A stretch of DNA of 64,000 nucleotides from Ruminococcus sp. AM22-13 (GCF_003471165.1 NZ_QRIL01000001.1:229608-293607), one strand, 5' to 3'; shown: positions 40,401 through 46,567, counted from the stretch's first letter. A program made the numbers and translations. Notes: a model not told the origin generated them from the sequence alone.

Positions 40401-40898
40401 CAGTTCCTTATAGGCATCACCACCCATTGCTTTTTTCAGTTCATCCGATACATAAATCTTCTTATCTTTAAAGTAGTTGAAAAAATCATCATAAATTCCG
40501 GTCTTGCCCTGAACAATCTTTGCATTCTTTGTAACAGTATCAGACAGATTATTCAACCCGGAATAAAACCCGGAAGCATTCTTAAAATCAAAATCACTGC
40601 CATTCCAAGTCTTGCCTAAGCTGGACACCATCGTATCCATCTGTTTCTTCATCTTATTCAGCACGTTCTTATCTGAGATATTGAAAGAACCTGCCAACTG
40701 TTCCGTAATAGAAGAGGTATCAAGCTTTGTCTGCCTGATACCTTTCTCAATACTGGAGCTGAGTTTCTTTGCGGAATCCTGATTTACTTCCACGTCAATC
40801 TTCAGCTTATTCTTCTTATTTAAAAACGCATTCAACTTGTTCTCCGCTTCTGCGGTATCAAGTTCAGCGGTTATCTTCGCTCTAAAATCTTCTGCCAT
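31431..40898 (-). CDS. Giant phage tail tape-measure protein (TP901 type), 3155 aa
   Basis: The N-terminus (MAEDFRAKITAELDTAEAEN) and long alternating helical repeats, a TP901-like tape-measure core at about residues 486-830 (EFNDLETDLAMATGESRSYA, IKDVTQDSDDSIGTGLKSIL, ATAMAGTYQYNKLIAMFDNW), hydrophobic Ala/Gly-rich membrane-like segments near 820-850 and 920-960, then Gly/Ser-rich TLVGELGREIVVDPATGTWH and coiled coils identify it. A Big2-like Ig domain (DIEWSSTDKSVAKVSTSGVV) lies near 2830-2910, and the end has SKGGVVRNGIPANILDMIGG and HMEKNKRDWKKVR. Tape-measure proteins set tail length (about 0.15 nm per residue, so the chain would suit a tail of several hundred nm) and help DNA entry. The gene overlaps its upstream neighbour by 1 nt and is followed at once by a terminator; no tail-tube, distal-tail, baseplate or lysis genes follow. 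Confidence 0.9.
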   Translation of the reverse strand: MAEDFRAKITAELDTAEAENKLNAFLNKKNKLKIDVEVNQDSAKKLSSSIEKGIRQTKLDTSSITEQLAGSFNISDKNVLNKMKKQMDTMVSSLGKTWNGSDFDFKNASGFYSGLNNLSDTVTKNAKIVQGKTGIYDDFFNYFKDKKIYVSDELKKAMGGDAYKELLQNNIGKIVRDSTKGVSIDSIWGEMTSLFPEHFSTDMMNQVDQITHAFDLMKQARADMTQSFSVSDLKGADFTAMTDSIAEQVLATGTQLKDALQTNLMSATEAAKTMIDLDVEVNTEKIASDIRSAVQSAGTEAGEALNVDLKINDEQLISELRSAVGQLGTGEEPVKVNLQVDRESLQSDLNLTLNDLELPVHFKVDAEEIESQLRAAVESITDIQIDLRVNTDPVTDATAQAANTGNIQAEVPVTAPQTDTSGLTQLQQALGSVNTAGQRSQSIFSSLGSSFREAFSAYSLANLMQDGLYKITDAGKEALSTVKEFNDLETDLAMATGESRSYASDLTQSYNALGQELGSITSDVAKSADSWLRQGRSMSETNQLIKDSMVLSKDAQMDSENASEVLTATLNGFQMNADQAGHINDVLTSIDLESASDAGGIGQALTKVASQANNAGVSLEKTAAMIATIKDVTQDSDDSIGTGLKSILSRMNQIKAGKFVDSETGESLNDVEKVLNKVGISMRDVNGQFKESEPIIDEVAGKWSTFDGNTKKAVATAMAGTYQYNKLIAMFDNWDKVQSLTETALNADGTAQKKFEDNYLTSLEAKTNALKVSLENLATSTVSSDLYSGFLDGSKSLVDFANNINLVQSAIAGLGAAGGVYAIQQIVAAFRELSNLGNALNLSRAVNIPDDSFQRLLTLTQGLSESQTRLVLSSTALTDAQRAAILTNQGMSSAEAQASVAAMGLSTAEGAAAASTFSLSGALSGLWATLMANPLILVAAGVTAAVSAFSAYQHSVEEAVSSAKQAGTEWQENNTSLQDNIERITELRTALSSGTLTEQEAASAKSELLSIQESLTDSYHSQVAGIDLINGSLEEQIALLDKVSQKEASQFQNENKKGIEEAEKKVEKKRHTYLGQFLDNGSKESEAIKKSINDLKKEYGDEVFTIEPEMDGITMDVHFKADSVTAKQALNDFMDDAKSIEKQYGESDTLSVMLDNASGGLSEANEILGKYGDLYEQAQEAKLVAEEQTFKADGKDQTALKWLNDYTKAVKNYNDALTERDSDKITQAAGEFETVDTAIQSLLKNSDMSQFADQFSEVRDQLNDTAIAANQFSDALSGKDTSKFGKEIKKNADSLKELGLTDTDFKYAFETEGVQEGEDQINALVDAAVECGLISDTSSGEVAKLVNMLTQLGVISSSAGASVDTTTEAVSDLADQIINAQEALSGIEKATSVLASQSTGKSISLDDFNSDELSDYTSALEYNNGALHLNAEKVRELQKAKAEEAIQTNENQKLEKQAQYMQNIAEIERLRDELRNLSDAKSQNAQTIQSSIDALLSENDGLVNQCNQLDLLSASLREATGAYQNWLDKQNTSESGDMFDDAMGALDHIEDVTQNTDSEDYGRIGTNSYKAAVDFIVPDSVDTEDAEAVSSYIDSIEHYFNHDSDGNRTGLDVAEFCAKATKAGLMELDEASGEYKIAGQRTMQDFADGLNLSLPMVQAMFGEMEEFGGEFDWADEAIKTLGDLGMAAGEAKGRIEELSGDKDLDIQIDVSDIDSTEDKVKTLDNTIQQMQDYKGTLEVDSSQVDDANTVIQYCVTQKQMLEAPAVMNVDTSQVDGELGNTLSLLQQFQQAQNNVELQAAVGADTSEAQGQVDSLVSEIDGLTPEIKATLGIDTTSETTITASIQALTPKMMVEAGVDSSVVDAYAAEEKKSQGTVEWDNNTGKVDAWAAQMHTSNGQVNWTNNVSQVKTSFTATGTVNWTNTSAPTKGAGGASGSAHVSGSAHYPHLVGHADAKGNWGTKTGGMTLVGELGREIVVDPATGTWHTVGDNGAEFQYIPAGSIVFNHLQTESLLEQGFVNSRGMAKASGTAMVRGGISVSQVNIASGHKTYSGSSPSTANTAAVNNNTKAAQSLGKTTSDAADKVDEALENAVKKLNDNAMDWVETAMDRLDRTTSKYTDYAESDNSHYTKSQKYYEKAIASTQEEIDASKAAMKKYWDYAQKVAADATVSQYLTPALKKKIDEGKTIDIESLSASQKAAVDAYKEWIDKYLDAKDTNREKRAQKLKLAKAKVDNVYDSYDLIIGKRKAAEDYYSAKAENRIANGKSQKIGSVYYKDMKKQRDYAQYQKDWTSKEMKAVQKRMKEYLKTNGNNRKDKAYQEMLKQYTELKTTYVEADTHIQELTQAIQDARENVKQWAVDRWERAGSKQDAAISYKEVTDNPDRQISEKDYTERIKTDNRQILALQKLRAEKAEYYDAHFSSWNNEEAQEYLDSIAKIDEQILNLGSSIEELKNKIMELRWKPFDDLQDKIDSVLTEYQTMQKLLGDEDSFYNDDGSLTENGLTNVLLLQESIDLTKDKLANYRVALDKLEEQYKNGCYSAEEYKEKTEELLKGIQNASSSLAEYRQQMISVYETQVKTENDLLQDNIDKRLEALDAKEKYYDYDKNIKKKSKDINALKSSIAALEGTTNAAARARLEKLKAELADAEEDMQDTVHEHEVEMKKTGYENLQEDAENALDNTLDALKKNTSFQEAVINNMLNNVKSNYDSTYKHLGDVMDQYGMKVSQTFDQMITKAADFNTAAVNATKAWEGVYKMDTSKIPGASNGQGGNNGSADKVLDDTLKKSDNSDDAGNVTPGKVNGTTYSLKLNATEIYLTYSHLKYSLKATWSPSKPEHSDIEWSSTDKSVAKVSTSGVVTGVAAPLSKLGLMSRDESLTRKCKIIANGGPGLAKAECTVHIMPDEHYGAIKRYADRVGIDTSKEGNNLREAMEYAYKNGAFRSNQSSTAVEGFQKAYLKDWFNALPNRPDGATDVPSGVSQLAGYFYSKGKQVTRNDMQKLADILQIKTPGVGSYDTWGAPLKNKILKAYKAYGFSKGGVVRNGIPANILDMIGGDALIPRGDSVLIGANPGETVLTKEFTDQLKPTVATLNAFNEMMAKPILSPGAAVQNQNTEIVAENHFIFNNPVIKSEEDAEKLMEKAIQKHMEKNKRDWKKVR

Positions 40899-41548
40899 TA
40901 AGCATTCACGCTCTCTTTCTGTTCATCTTTCTGTTTTATTTTTTCTAACATCATCTGAATTTCCATCAGTTTTTTTAATGCTGTATTTTCAAGATAAAGA
41001 CTTTCTTCAGTTCCATCTTCTTCGTAAGCATCTGGATCATAGTCTTCTGTATTTTCAACCAGTTCTTCAATAATATCTTCAGTTTCTTCGTCTATATTCT
41101 CAGAATCATCCTCATACCCAAGAAGATTCGCAATCTGTCTGTGCTTGTCACTCAGTTCATCGAAAAAACACTCCATATCATCATCTGTCATAAGCTCAGC
41201 CAGAGCAAAACTAACCTTACGCTTCACTTCTGCTGTATAACAGCCCCAGACATCAAGCGCAGCAGAGTAAACCTGCTCCGGTGATTCAACCTCTGGTACG
41301 TATTTTTCAATAATCTCCCAAACGTCTCGCTCTATAAGCTCTACGCCGTTCTTATCAAACAATTTTAACACTTCATAATTTTCTTTCGCAGACAGTCCAT
41401 GCAAGATTCCATCCACTTCCAGACATAAATAAACGCCTTTCTTCTCCACAACTTTACCGCCGAATACTTCATACTCTGGATTGTACTCACTTCTTACTAC
41501 CATCTTCATGCCAACTTCTACTTTATCCATAACATCTGCTAATTTCAT
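40898..41548 (-). CDS. Unknown acidic protein directly upstream of the tape-measure gene (tail-chaperone position)
   Basis: The 216-residue product has a beta-rich N-terminus (GMKMVVRSEYNPEYEVFGGK), a helical middle (YSAALDVWGCYTAEVKRKVS) and a very acidic Glu/Asp tail ending in a helix (KKLMEIQMMLEKIKQKDEQK). I do not recognise the family. Its stop overlaps the tape-measure start by one base (shared A). In tailed phages that position is taken by the tail-assembly chaperone, which wraps the tape-measure protein, so a chaperone role is a reasonable guess from context only. Confidence 0.55.
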   Translation of the reverse strand: MKLADVMDKVEVGMKMVVRSEYNPEYEVFGGKVVEKKGVYLCLEVDGILHGLSAKENYEVLKLFDKNGVELIERDVWEIIEKYVPEVESPEQVYSAALDVWGCYTAEVKRKVSFALAELMTDDDMECFFDELSDKHRQIANLLGYEDDSENIDEETEDIIEELVENTEDYDPDAYEEDGTEESLYLENTALKKLMEIQMMLEKIKQKDEQKESVNA

Positions 41549-41601
41549 AATCCTTGTTCTCCTTTATTCTCAATCGTATTTTTATTGTTCCGAATCATTT
41601 C

Positions 41602-41988
41602 TTAATGAAATCTGCTGCCGAATGACTGCTGTATGTGTGCCGGGATTCTGGACATTGTATCAGCCCAGAATCCACCGTTACCCAGCAATCCACCATTCTC
41701 AGCATAACCGTAAATCGTTCTTGTATCTCTCCCAGAAGGACTGTAACCGTGTCCGGTGTTCAGACTGATCTCACCTGTAGACACAGAACCGCCACCGCTG
41801 AAGTAACTCTGTGGTGACATACGCAGCATTCCTGTACGGTGATATCTTCCTTCTGAGGAACTGTAAAATCTGTCAACGTTCCTGTACAGATCATCCAGAG
41901 AATCGTCCACAACCTCTTCTGTTGCTTCTGCTACTTCTTTCTGAAGTGCCTGCACAAGTGCTCCCCAAGATGTAAATGTTCCGCTCAT
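41602..41988 (-). CDS. Possible phage tail/neck component (HK97 gp10-like)
   Basis: The 128-residue protein (TSWGALVQALQKEVAEATEE, then LYRNVDRFYSSSEGRYHRTG, SRIPAHIQQSFGSRFH) resembles the small minor tail or head-tail connector proteins in which an N-terminal helix is followed by a GxYxRTG turn. The match is by eye and weak. It lies 53 nt before the acidic protein and 13 nt after the excisionase-like gene, in one leftward operon with the tape-measure gene. Confidence 0.5.
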   Translation of the reverse strand: MSGTFTSWGALVQALQKEVAEATEEVVDDSLDDLYRNVDRFYSSSEGRYHRTGMLRMSPQSYFSGGGSVSTGEISLNTGHGYSPSGRDTRTIYGYAENGGLLGNGGFWADTMSRIPAHIQQSFGSRFH

Positions 41989-42001
41989 AACTTCACCAGT
42001 C

Positions 42002-42190
42002 CTAGCACTTGCTGTAATCCAGTTTCACTGATTTTGTCTGGCTTAACCATTCTGAAAGAGCATCTTCCTCAACCCGGTAACTGCGTCCGATCCGAATACT
42101 CGGAAATCCTTCTACTCTCATCAATGCTTCTGCCTGTTTGTGTCCGATCTGCATGATCTGTTGTAAGTCTTCTGCTGTATAAAATTTCAT
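42002..42190 (-). CDS. Excisionase-like MerR/AlpA-type helix-turn-helix protein
   Basis: The 62-residue protein FYTAEDLQQIMQIGHKQAEA, then GFPSIRIGRSYRVEEDALSE is a typical winged-helix DNA-binding Xis/AlpA domain (recognition helix then wing with R-I-G-R-x-Y-R-V). It may assist excision or regulate the operon it heads. It is far from the integrase gene (about 12 kb), so regulation of the tail-like operon is equally possible. GAGG lies 10 nt upstream of the ATG. Confidence 0.75.
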   Translation of the reverse strand: MKFYTAEDLQQIMQIGHKQAEALMRVEGFPSIRIGRSYRVEEDALSEWLSQTKSVKLDYSKC

Positions 42191-42321
42191 ATCTGTTGTT
42201 CCTCACTTTCTTATTCAGCAGAAAATAACTACAATATATAAGCAATCCGAAAGTCATAAACACTGACATGTGCTTATACGTTCTAGTTATTCTCTGATTG
42301 TAAATTCAAATTCTTGTTCAA

Positions 42322-43161
42322 TTACAAATACTTTTTGATAGGTACTATTTTATAATGTTCCATCAAGAACTCTGCATAAGCAGTAACCTTATCCTTGTTA
42401 CCACAATAGAATCCAGTAGTAAACTTCTCGATAAGCTTATCTCTAATATCCTCATGAGTATCCCAATAATCATCCAGATAATCACGATAATCACGATCCA
42501 TAACCTCTAACATAGATTTGTCATCTATTTTCGCTTCAAACTTTATATTGCGAATATCTTCCGGCAGATCATCCGGCAAGCGTAAGCGCGCAGCGTCAGC
42601 GGAGTTAGGAGCGGAAGCGACGACATTTGGAGCGTCAGCGACCTCTACAGTGCAGCGAAGCGGAACGTCTACCAGCGAAGCGTCCGTCTCAGCGTCAGCG
42701 GTACTATTATCTTTTACATATCTATTACATTCTTTTACTGGAGGGCATGTATGACCGGGGTTTTGGTCAAATCCGTCCGAGGTTTTGGTCTTTCTTGACC
42801 GGGGTTTTGGACATTTATGACCGGCGTCATAGGTCATATCTGTCCGGTCTGGACAATCTTGTCCGTCGTCTTCTGTAAGAAACAGTTTTGGATATATCAT
42901 ACGAGCTTCCGTATGTGATCCTCTTCGTTTTTCATATCTTGTAATACATCCAGCCGCTTCCAGACTGTTCAAATGTCTTCTGACCTGTCGGTCTTCCAAA
43001 TTTAAAATTCTTCCAAAGTAAGCATTTCCTGCTGTCGTATATCCTTTGTTGTTCGCCATTGCTAATATTTTGGCATATAACATGATACACTTACCATTAT
43101 CTATCTTTAATTCATCCAACTTGTCAATCAGTTTCTCATCTACTACGATATAGTCACTCAT
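42322..43161 (-). CDS. Helix-turn-helix replication-initiator-like protein
   Basis: This 279-residue protein has a winged-helix domain at residues 1-90 (KIDNGKCIMLYAKILAMANN, NAYFGRILNLEDRQVRRHLN, LEAAGCITRYEKRRG), a Cys-Pro-containing linker with repeated CPxP turns and an Ala/Asp/Val-rich segment coded by GC-rich repeats, and a conserved C-terminus (LDDYWDTHEDIRDKLIEKFT). This layout is common to phage/plasmid replication initiators and replisome organisers. It lies 400 nt from a set of four long iteron-like repeats, which supports a role in replicating the excised element. GGAGG is 8 nt before ATG. Confidence 0.65.
   Translation of the reverse strand: MSDYIVVDEKLIDKLDELKIDNGKCIMLYAKILAMANNKGYTTAGNAYFGRILNLEDRQVRRHLNSLEAAGCITRYEKRRGSHTEARMIYPKLFLTEDDGQDCPDRTDMTYDAGHKCPKPRSRKTKTSDGFDQNPGHTCPPVKECNRYVKDNSTADAETDASLVDVPLRCTVEVADAPNVVASAPNSADAARLRLPDDLPEDIRNIKFEAKIDDKSMLEVMDRDYRDYLDDYWDTHEDIRDKLIEKFTTGFYCGNKDKVTAYAEFLMEHYKIVPIKKYL
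42592..42700. repeat. GC-rich micro-repeats inside the replication-initiator-like gene
   Basis: AGCGTCAGCG occurs at 42592, 42631 and 42691, and GCGAAGCG at 42655 and 42675. They code for the Ala/Asp/Val-rich linker and contrast with the AT-rich surroundings. A second set, GACCGGGGTTTTGG and variants, lies at about 42747-42805. Confidence 0.75.
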
Positions 43162-43185
43162 GATTCTTTCCTCCGATTATCGTCT

Positions 43186-43392
43186 TTAATTTTTATCTCG
43201 TCTGTTATCTTTGTTTCTGATGTGCTCGTCCAGAGCCGCGCATAACTCCGGTGTCGCTTCAAATATGAACACATCCAGATTCGGACGGCACCTGTTCGGC
43301 ACAACATTGATGATTTCAAATCCTTCTTTTCGCAACAGCCATGCGATTCTTTGACTACGAACTGCTTTTGTTTTCATATTCTGCTGTCTCAT
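43186..43392 (-). CDS. Small element protein (DUF5659-like)
   Basis: This 68-residue protein has a basic start (MKTKAVRSQRIAWLLRKEGF) and EIINVVPNRCRPNLDVFIFE; it resembles the small DUF5659-type proteins common on Firmicutes mobile elements, function unknown. GAGG lies 11 nt before ATG 43392. It lies between the RHH gene and the initiator-like gene. Confidence 0.6.
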   Translation of the reverse strand: MRQQNMKTKAVRSQRIAWLLRKEGFEIINVVPNRCRPNLDVFIFEATPELCAALDEHIRNKDNRRDKN

Positions 43393-43413
43393 TGTTCTGG
43401 TTTCCTCTCTTTC

Positions 43414-43560
43414 TTACTTCATATTTTTCATGTCATTCTTAATCAGAGTTGTGATATAGTTCTGTAAAGTCATTCCACGCAGAGTAGCAAATAACTTCAG
43501 CTCTCTGTGAAAATCTGGCTCTACTTCTATAGAAATCCTCTTCTTACTATTCTCAGTCAT
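43414..43560 (-). CDS. Ribbon-helix-helix (CopG/Arc-like) protein, 48 aa
   Basis: A short frame starts at ATG 43560 with AGGAGG and a 9-nt spacer. It codes TENSKKRISIEVEPDFHREL followed by KLFATLRGMTLQNYITTLIK, a clear RHH fold: a beta strand with alternating Ile/Val, then two helices with the G-x-T/S turn. It is the promoter-proximal gene of the leftward operon next to the iterons, the place of a copy-number or autoregulatory repressor. Confidence 0.8.
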   Translation of the reverse strand: MTENSKKRISIEVEPDFHRELKLFATLRGMTLQNYITTLIKNDMKNMK

Positions 43561-43630
43561 TATTAAAATCCTCCTTTTTTCGTTAGTTATATATTATAAT
43601 GATGCATCTGCATCTTATAAAAGTTTGTTC

Positions 43631-44040
43631 TCTCATATACCGGACGCTAAGCCAGCTCCGATTTTTGTTGTATTTACGTCGTTTATTGTTACTATGATAC
43701 ATATATATCGTGTAATTTTGTACATAGAAAAAGTTATTCCCCTCATATACCACACGCTAAGTCACCTTTAATTTTTGTTATTTTTAAAAGGTTTTACGCT
43801 GATATTTTTTTTGAATTCGTGTAATTTTTGGCGAAAAATGAAACATAAAAGTTCAGTCTCTCATATACCACACGCTAAACCATATCCCATTTTCCTTATA
43901 TTTACAGGGTTTTAAGACAATTTTTCTTCTGATATTCTGCAAATTTTGTGGAAAAAAGTTCATTTCCTCATATACCACACGAATTTGTATTTACGATTTT
44001 TGTTACTTTTCAAGGGTTTTATGCAGATTTTTTTTCAGAC
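43631..44040. repeat. Four iteron-like repeats of 105-120 bp, candidate origin
   Basis: The core CTCATATACCACACGCTAA begins at 43632 (with two changes), 43742, 43862 and 43967 (last bases differ). Each core is followed by an AT-rich block with TTTTTGTTAYTTTT and GGTTTTA and is preceded by AAAAAGTTCATT-like sequence, so the whole unit is repeated at spacings of 110, 120 and 105 bp. The 43561-44240 stretch has no gene. Position next to the initiator-like gene suggests a replication origin or a copy-control/partition site. Confidence 0.75.
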
Positions 44041-44183
44041 AGCGTGCAAATCTGAAGAATATATGCTGCTGCATGTGTTTTTTCTTTCCTGAGCCAGGCA
44101 TTTTGGACACTCAAATTTTTTTCTGTCGTTTTTTGAATCGAGTTTCTTCTTATTACAAAGTGTTTCTTATGTAAAGTTGGAAG

Positions 44184-44195
44184 TACCCCGGGGTA
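44184..44195. promoter_or_regulatory. TACCCCGGGGTA palindrome
   Basis: A perfect 12-bp palindrome. A related AAGTACCCCCGG occurs at about 44733-44744 on the other side of the toxin locus. Possible operator pair; no more can be said. Confidence 0.35.
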
Positions 44196-44271
44196 GTGTG
44201 TATCTGGAGCACCATAGGGATTTGATTCGGACAAATTTGGAAGTAAACGACTGCTGCCATTTATTTAATGG

Positions 44272-44300
44272 TTGACTTTTACAGCATCATGGAATATGAT
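44272..44300 (+). promoter_or_regulatory. Promoter of the antitoxin RNA
   Basis: TTGACT (44272-44277), 17-nt spacer, TATGAT (44295-44300) on the plus strand, directed at the toxin gene. Confidence 0.75.
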
Positions 44301-44306
44301 AGTAAC

Positions 44307-44403
44307 AGCTAATGAATGTAATAGCATTTTCCATGGAACTAAACTTCTATCGGGAACAATAAGAAAAAGCTCAGAGGTCACGACTCTGAGCTTTTTCTAT
44401 TCC
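44307..44403 (+). ncRNA. Candidate type I antitoxin RNA (RNAII-like)
   Basis: Transcription from the promoter at 44272-44300 would start near 44307 and stop at the shared terminator (44362-44398), giving an RNA of about 95 nt. Its 5' part (44311-44336) is a 26-nt direct repeat, 21 identical, of 44505-44530, the plus-strand complement of the toxin start region. The RNA can therefore pair with the toxin mRNA at its initiation site as well as at the terminator, the layout of pAD1 par (Fst). Confidence 0.75.
44362..44398. terminator. Bidirectional terminator shared by toxin mRNA and antitoxin RNA
   Basis: AGAAAAAGCTCAGAG (44362-44376) and CTCTGAGCTTTTTCT (44384-44398) form a perfect 15-bp stem with a 7-nt loop and T tracts on both strands. 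Confidence 0.9.
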
Positions 44404-44441
44404 GTTTATGTAAGGTGGCTTATACCTTAGGCTGGTGCCGC

Positions 44442-44528
44442 TTATTCGTCCCCTTCCAACCATTTGCAGATAAAGTAGCTAACAATACCTGCCAGTACAG
44501 AGACAATGAATGTAATAATAGTTTCCAC
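44442..44528 (-). CDS. Fst/holin-like type I toxin, 28 aa
   Basis: The short frame starts at GTG 44528 behind a near-perfect GGGGAGGTGA ribosome site. The peptide is METIITFIVSVLAGIVSYFI followed by CKWLEGDE: one transmembrane helix, then the conserved C-K/R-W-L and charged tail of Fst-family and holin-like toxins of Firmicutes. Overproduction in the family depolarises the membrane and condenses the nucleoid. An extended -10 (TGATAATAT, minus strand, -10 at 44577-44572) lies about 45 nt upstream. With the convergent RNA and shared terminator it forms an addiction module that would stabilise the element. Confidence 0.85.
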   Translation of the reverse strand: METIITFIVSVLAGIVSYFICKWLEGDE

Positions 44529-44599
44529 GGTGTTTCACCTCCCCTCTACCGGAAAGGTTCGCGGCTCTTATATATTATCACATCTTATAAGATTGTACA

Positions 44600-45680
44600 A
44601 TCTGTTCTATTATTTTATTCCTTAAAACTCGACAAATTACTGCTACAGTCTCATCGGACTTTATTTTTTCAGTGAGTATAAAAGTGTACCACATACAGAG
44701 AATACCAGAAACAACAAGCCCTTTCTATGTTGAAAGTACCCCCGGTACCTGTCCCACCCTCGCCCCGATGCCCTGCTCTTATGCTCCTGCTGCTGTGTAA
44801 TCTGCTATGTTCTCCTGCTCCAGATCATACACAAACGCTTTTCAAGCTGTATCTCTCAGTAAATAAAATGTTTCCTGTCCTGCTGCCCGTCCCGGTGGAA
44901 CCTATAAAAGAATTGCAAACCTTCCCCAGTAAAGAAATGTAACAGACTTCAGGCAGTAGCCACATAAGCATATAGAAACGATTTTATACAAGGCTCTGCC
45001 GTTTCTGTTGATCTGATGTTTATCTCCCAGTGGATTAAGGCTCACAAGTTCCAGTTATCTGGTGCTGCCATTCATGCAGAAAATTACCAGTATTCACCTG
45101 TATAATATTGCATTATCTTCATTTTTTGTTGTGCTTACTGATGTTATTTATCCATGGTTGTATAGTGCGTTGTACGGTTCATACAGCGATCTTAACCTCG
45201 TCTGGCTAAGTTCTCCGGGTAGCTCTGTAGCGTGGCTCCTAGCGTCGCCGAGTGCGTTTTACGCCCATCTAAGCACCTGTCGGCAGCCCTGTTGAGTCCT
45301 CTGTCCGGTGCCTGTAACATAGCTCCGGTCATAGCTCTGTTGCGCTATTCCTGTTGGCTTTATTCCTGCTGATAATTCTCTTCTGGTATCAGCTTCATAC
45401 TTACTTCAGATATCTGTTTTCAGAGCTTTACACGCCTGATTCTGTTAGCGTTACACTTCCAGATTCTCACACTATCCTGCATAATCTTGTGTCGTGCTTT
45501 CACTTCTCTGTTGCTGTTCTATGCCCTGCTGCTTCCTACTCTGTAGGTATCACGTTTACAAACATAGTAACTACAATCTTGTTTGTTATTCCTTCTACAC
45601 TGCTGTCAAACTGCTTCAGATTATAACGCCTGCAACAGCATCTTGCAGACTCCGAACCGGAACCTACGGATATCAACGCA
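44600..45680. other. About 1.1 kb without a convincing gene
   Basis: Plus-strand frames of 60-90 codons here (44727, 45062, 45354, 45494) have no ribosome sites, odd Cys/Leu/Ser-rich composition and overlap each other. The minus strand is purine-rich but broken by stops. The stretch may be decayed sequence or a long untranslated RNA. I see no tRNA, repeat array or recognisable motif. Confidence 0.5.
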
Positions 45681-45681
45681 C

Positions 45682-45710
45682 AAAAAAGAAGCGGTGTCTC
45701 TCAACCGCTC
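45682..45710 (-). terminator. Terminator of ardC
   Basis: Minus strand GAGCGGT (45710-45704) pairs with ACCGCTT (45695-45689), followed by CTTTTTTG; it begins 6 nt after the ardC stop. Confidence 0.85.
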
Positions 45711-45715
45711 CTGTA

Positions 45716-46567
45716 TTACTCGCCTATTATGTAGTTGACTGCTTTCTCTGCTTTGCTGCTTGCTGATACGATAAACTTGTTATCACTCTTCAGGACTTTC
45801 AACCAACTCTGTATATATGCTGCTGAGTTCCTGAACGTCCTGACTGTTTCAATTCTCAACAGATTCATAAGAGATGCGCTTCCAATCTCTGCAACCAGTT
45901 CCTCTTTTGAATATGTCTCACTTCCGAATGCTGCATCTGCTCCGGTATGTAATCTGTCAAGTCTGTTCTTATGTCCGGTGCTGTGTGTCAGCTCATGAAA
46001 TGTTGTACTATAATATTCATTGATATGCTTATACTGTTGTTTCATTGGAACTACAACTCTGTCACGGGATGGACTGTAAAAGGCTTCATTACTTGCGCAT
46101 TCCTCAAATGTGATATGCTCACGTTCTACATACTCTGTTATAATCTTATCTGCTGCTTCTATCGGTTCCACTTCTGTGAATGGTAGCGTCAGAGGTTCAA
46201 CACCATCAACCTGTGAGATGTGAAAGACATTGTAATATCTCAGCATTGGGATTTTCTTAACTTCTTTTTCTCCGGTGTCTTCGTTTGTTTCTTCTTTTTC
46301 TAATATCTTCCAGAAGACTACAAACTCTGATTTCTCACCTTTACGGATGTGACCTCCCAAATCTGTCCACTGTTTAAATGTAGCATATTCTCCGGTGTGC
46401 TGTAAAAGCATCTGATTAATAATACTGTATGGTTTCTTGCTGATCCGGTTATATGCTCCTGATCTAACTCCTGTCCATGGCTTCTCCCACGGGATATTAC
46501 CTTTTTCAAGTTCTGCAATAATTCTTGCTGTTACCATTTCATATACATTTGCTTTTGCTGCTGCCAT
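45716..46567 (-). CDS. ardC: ArdC-like antirestriction protein
   Basis: The 283-residue protein has an N-terminal single-strand-DNA-binding domain (ARIIAELEKGNIPWEKPWTG, YNRISKKPYSIINQMLL, TFKQWTDLGGHIRKGEKSEF) and a C-terminal zincin-like metallopeptidase domain with HELTHSTGH at about residue 192. ArdC proteins protect incoming single-stranded DNA of plasmids and some phages from host restriction. GGAGG is 9 nt before ATG. The gene is under an operator-containing promoter (46631-46659) and is one of the few hints that the element enters cells as single-stranded DNA or by conjugation with a helper. Confidence 0.9.
   Translation of the reverse strand: MAAAKANVYEMVTARIIAELEKGNIPWEKPWTGVRSGAYNRISKKPYSIINQMLLQHTGEYATFKQWTDLGGHIRKGEKSEFVVFWKILEKEETNEDTGEKEVKKIPMLRYYNVFHISQVDGVEPLTLPFTEVEPIEAADKIITEYVEREHITFEECASNEAFYSPSRDRVVVPMKQQYKHINEYYSTTFHELTHSTGHKNRLDRLHTGADAAFGSETYSKEELVAEIGSASLMNLLRIETVRTFRNSAAYIQSWLKVLKSDNKFIVSASSKAEKAVNYIIGE

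Noticed and set aside
43631..44040. Repeats considered as a CRISPR array
   Set aside because: Only about 19 bp are conserved at about 110-bp spacing, with conserved AT-rich tails; no cas genes; this fits iterons better.
44019..44234. 71-codon minus-strand frame between the iterons and the toxin
   Set aside because: TTG start without ribosome site, runs into the iteron repeats; a 35-codon ATG frame at 44260 is equally unsupported.
44727..45766. Several 70-90-codon plus-strand frames
   Set aside because: Overlapping, Cys/Leu/Ser-rich, no ribosome sites, and the last one runs into ardC on the other strand.
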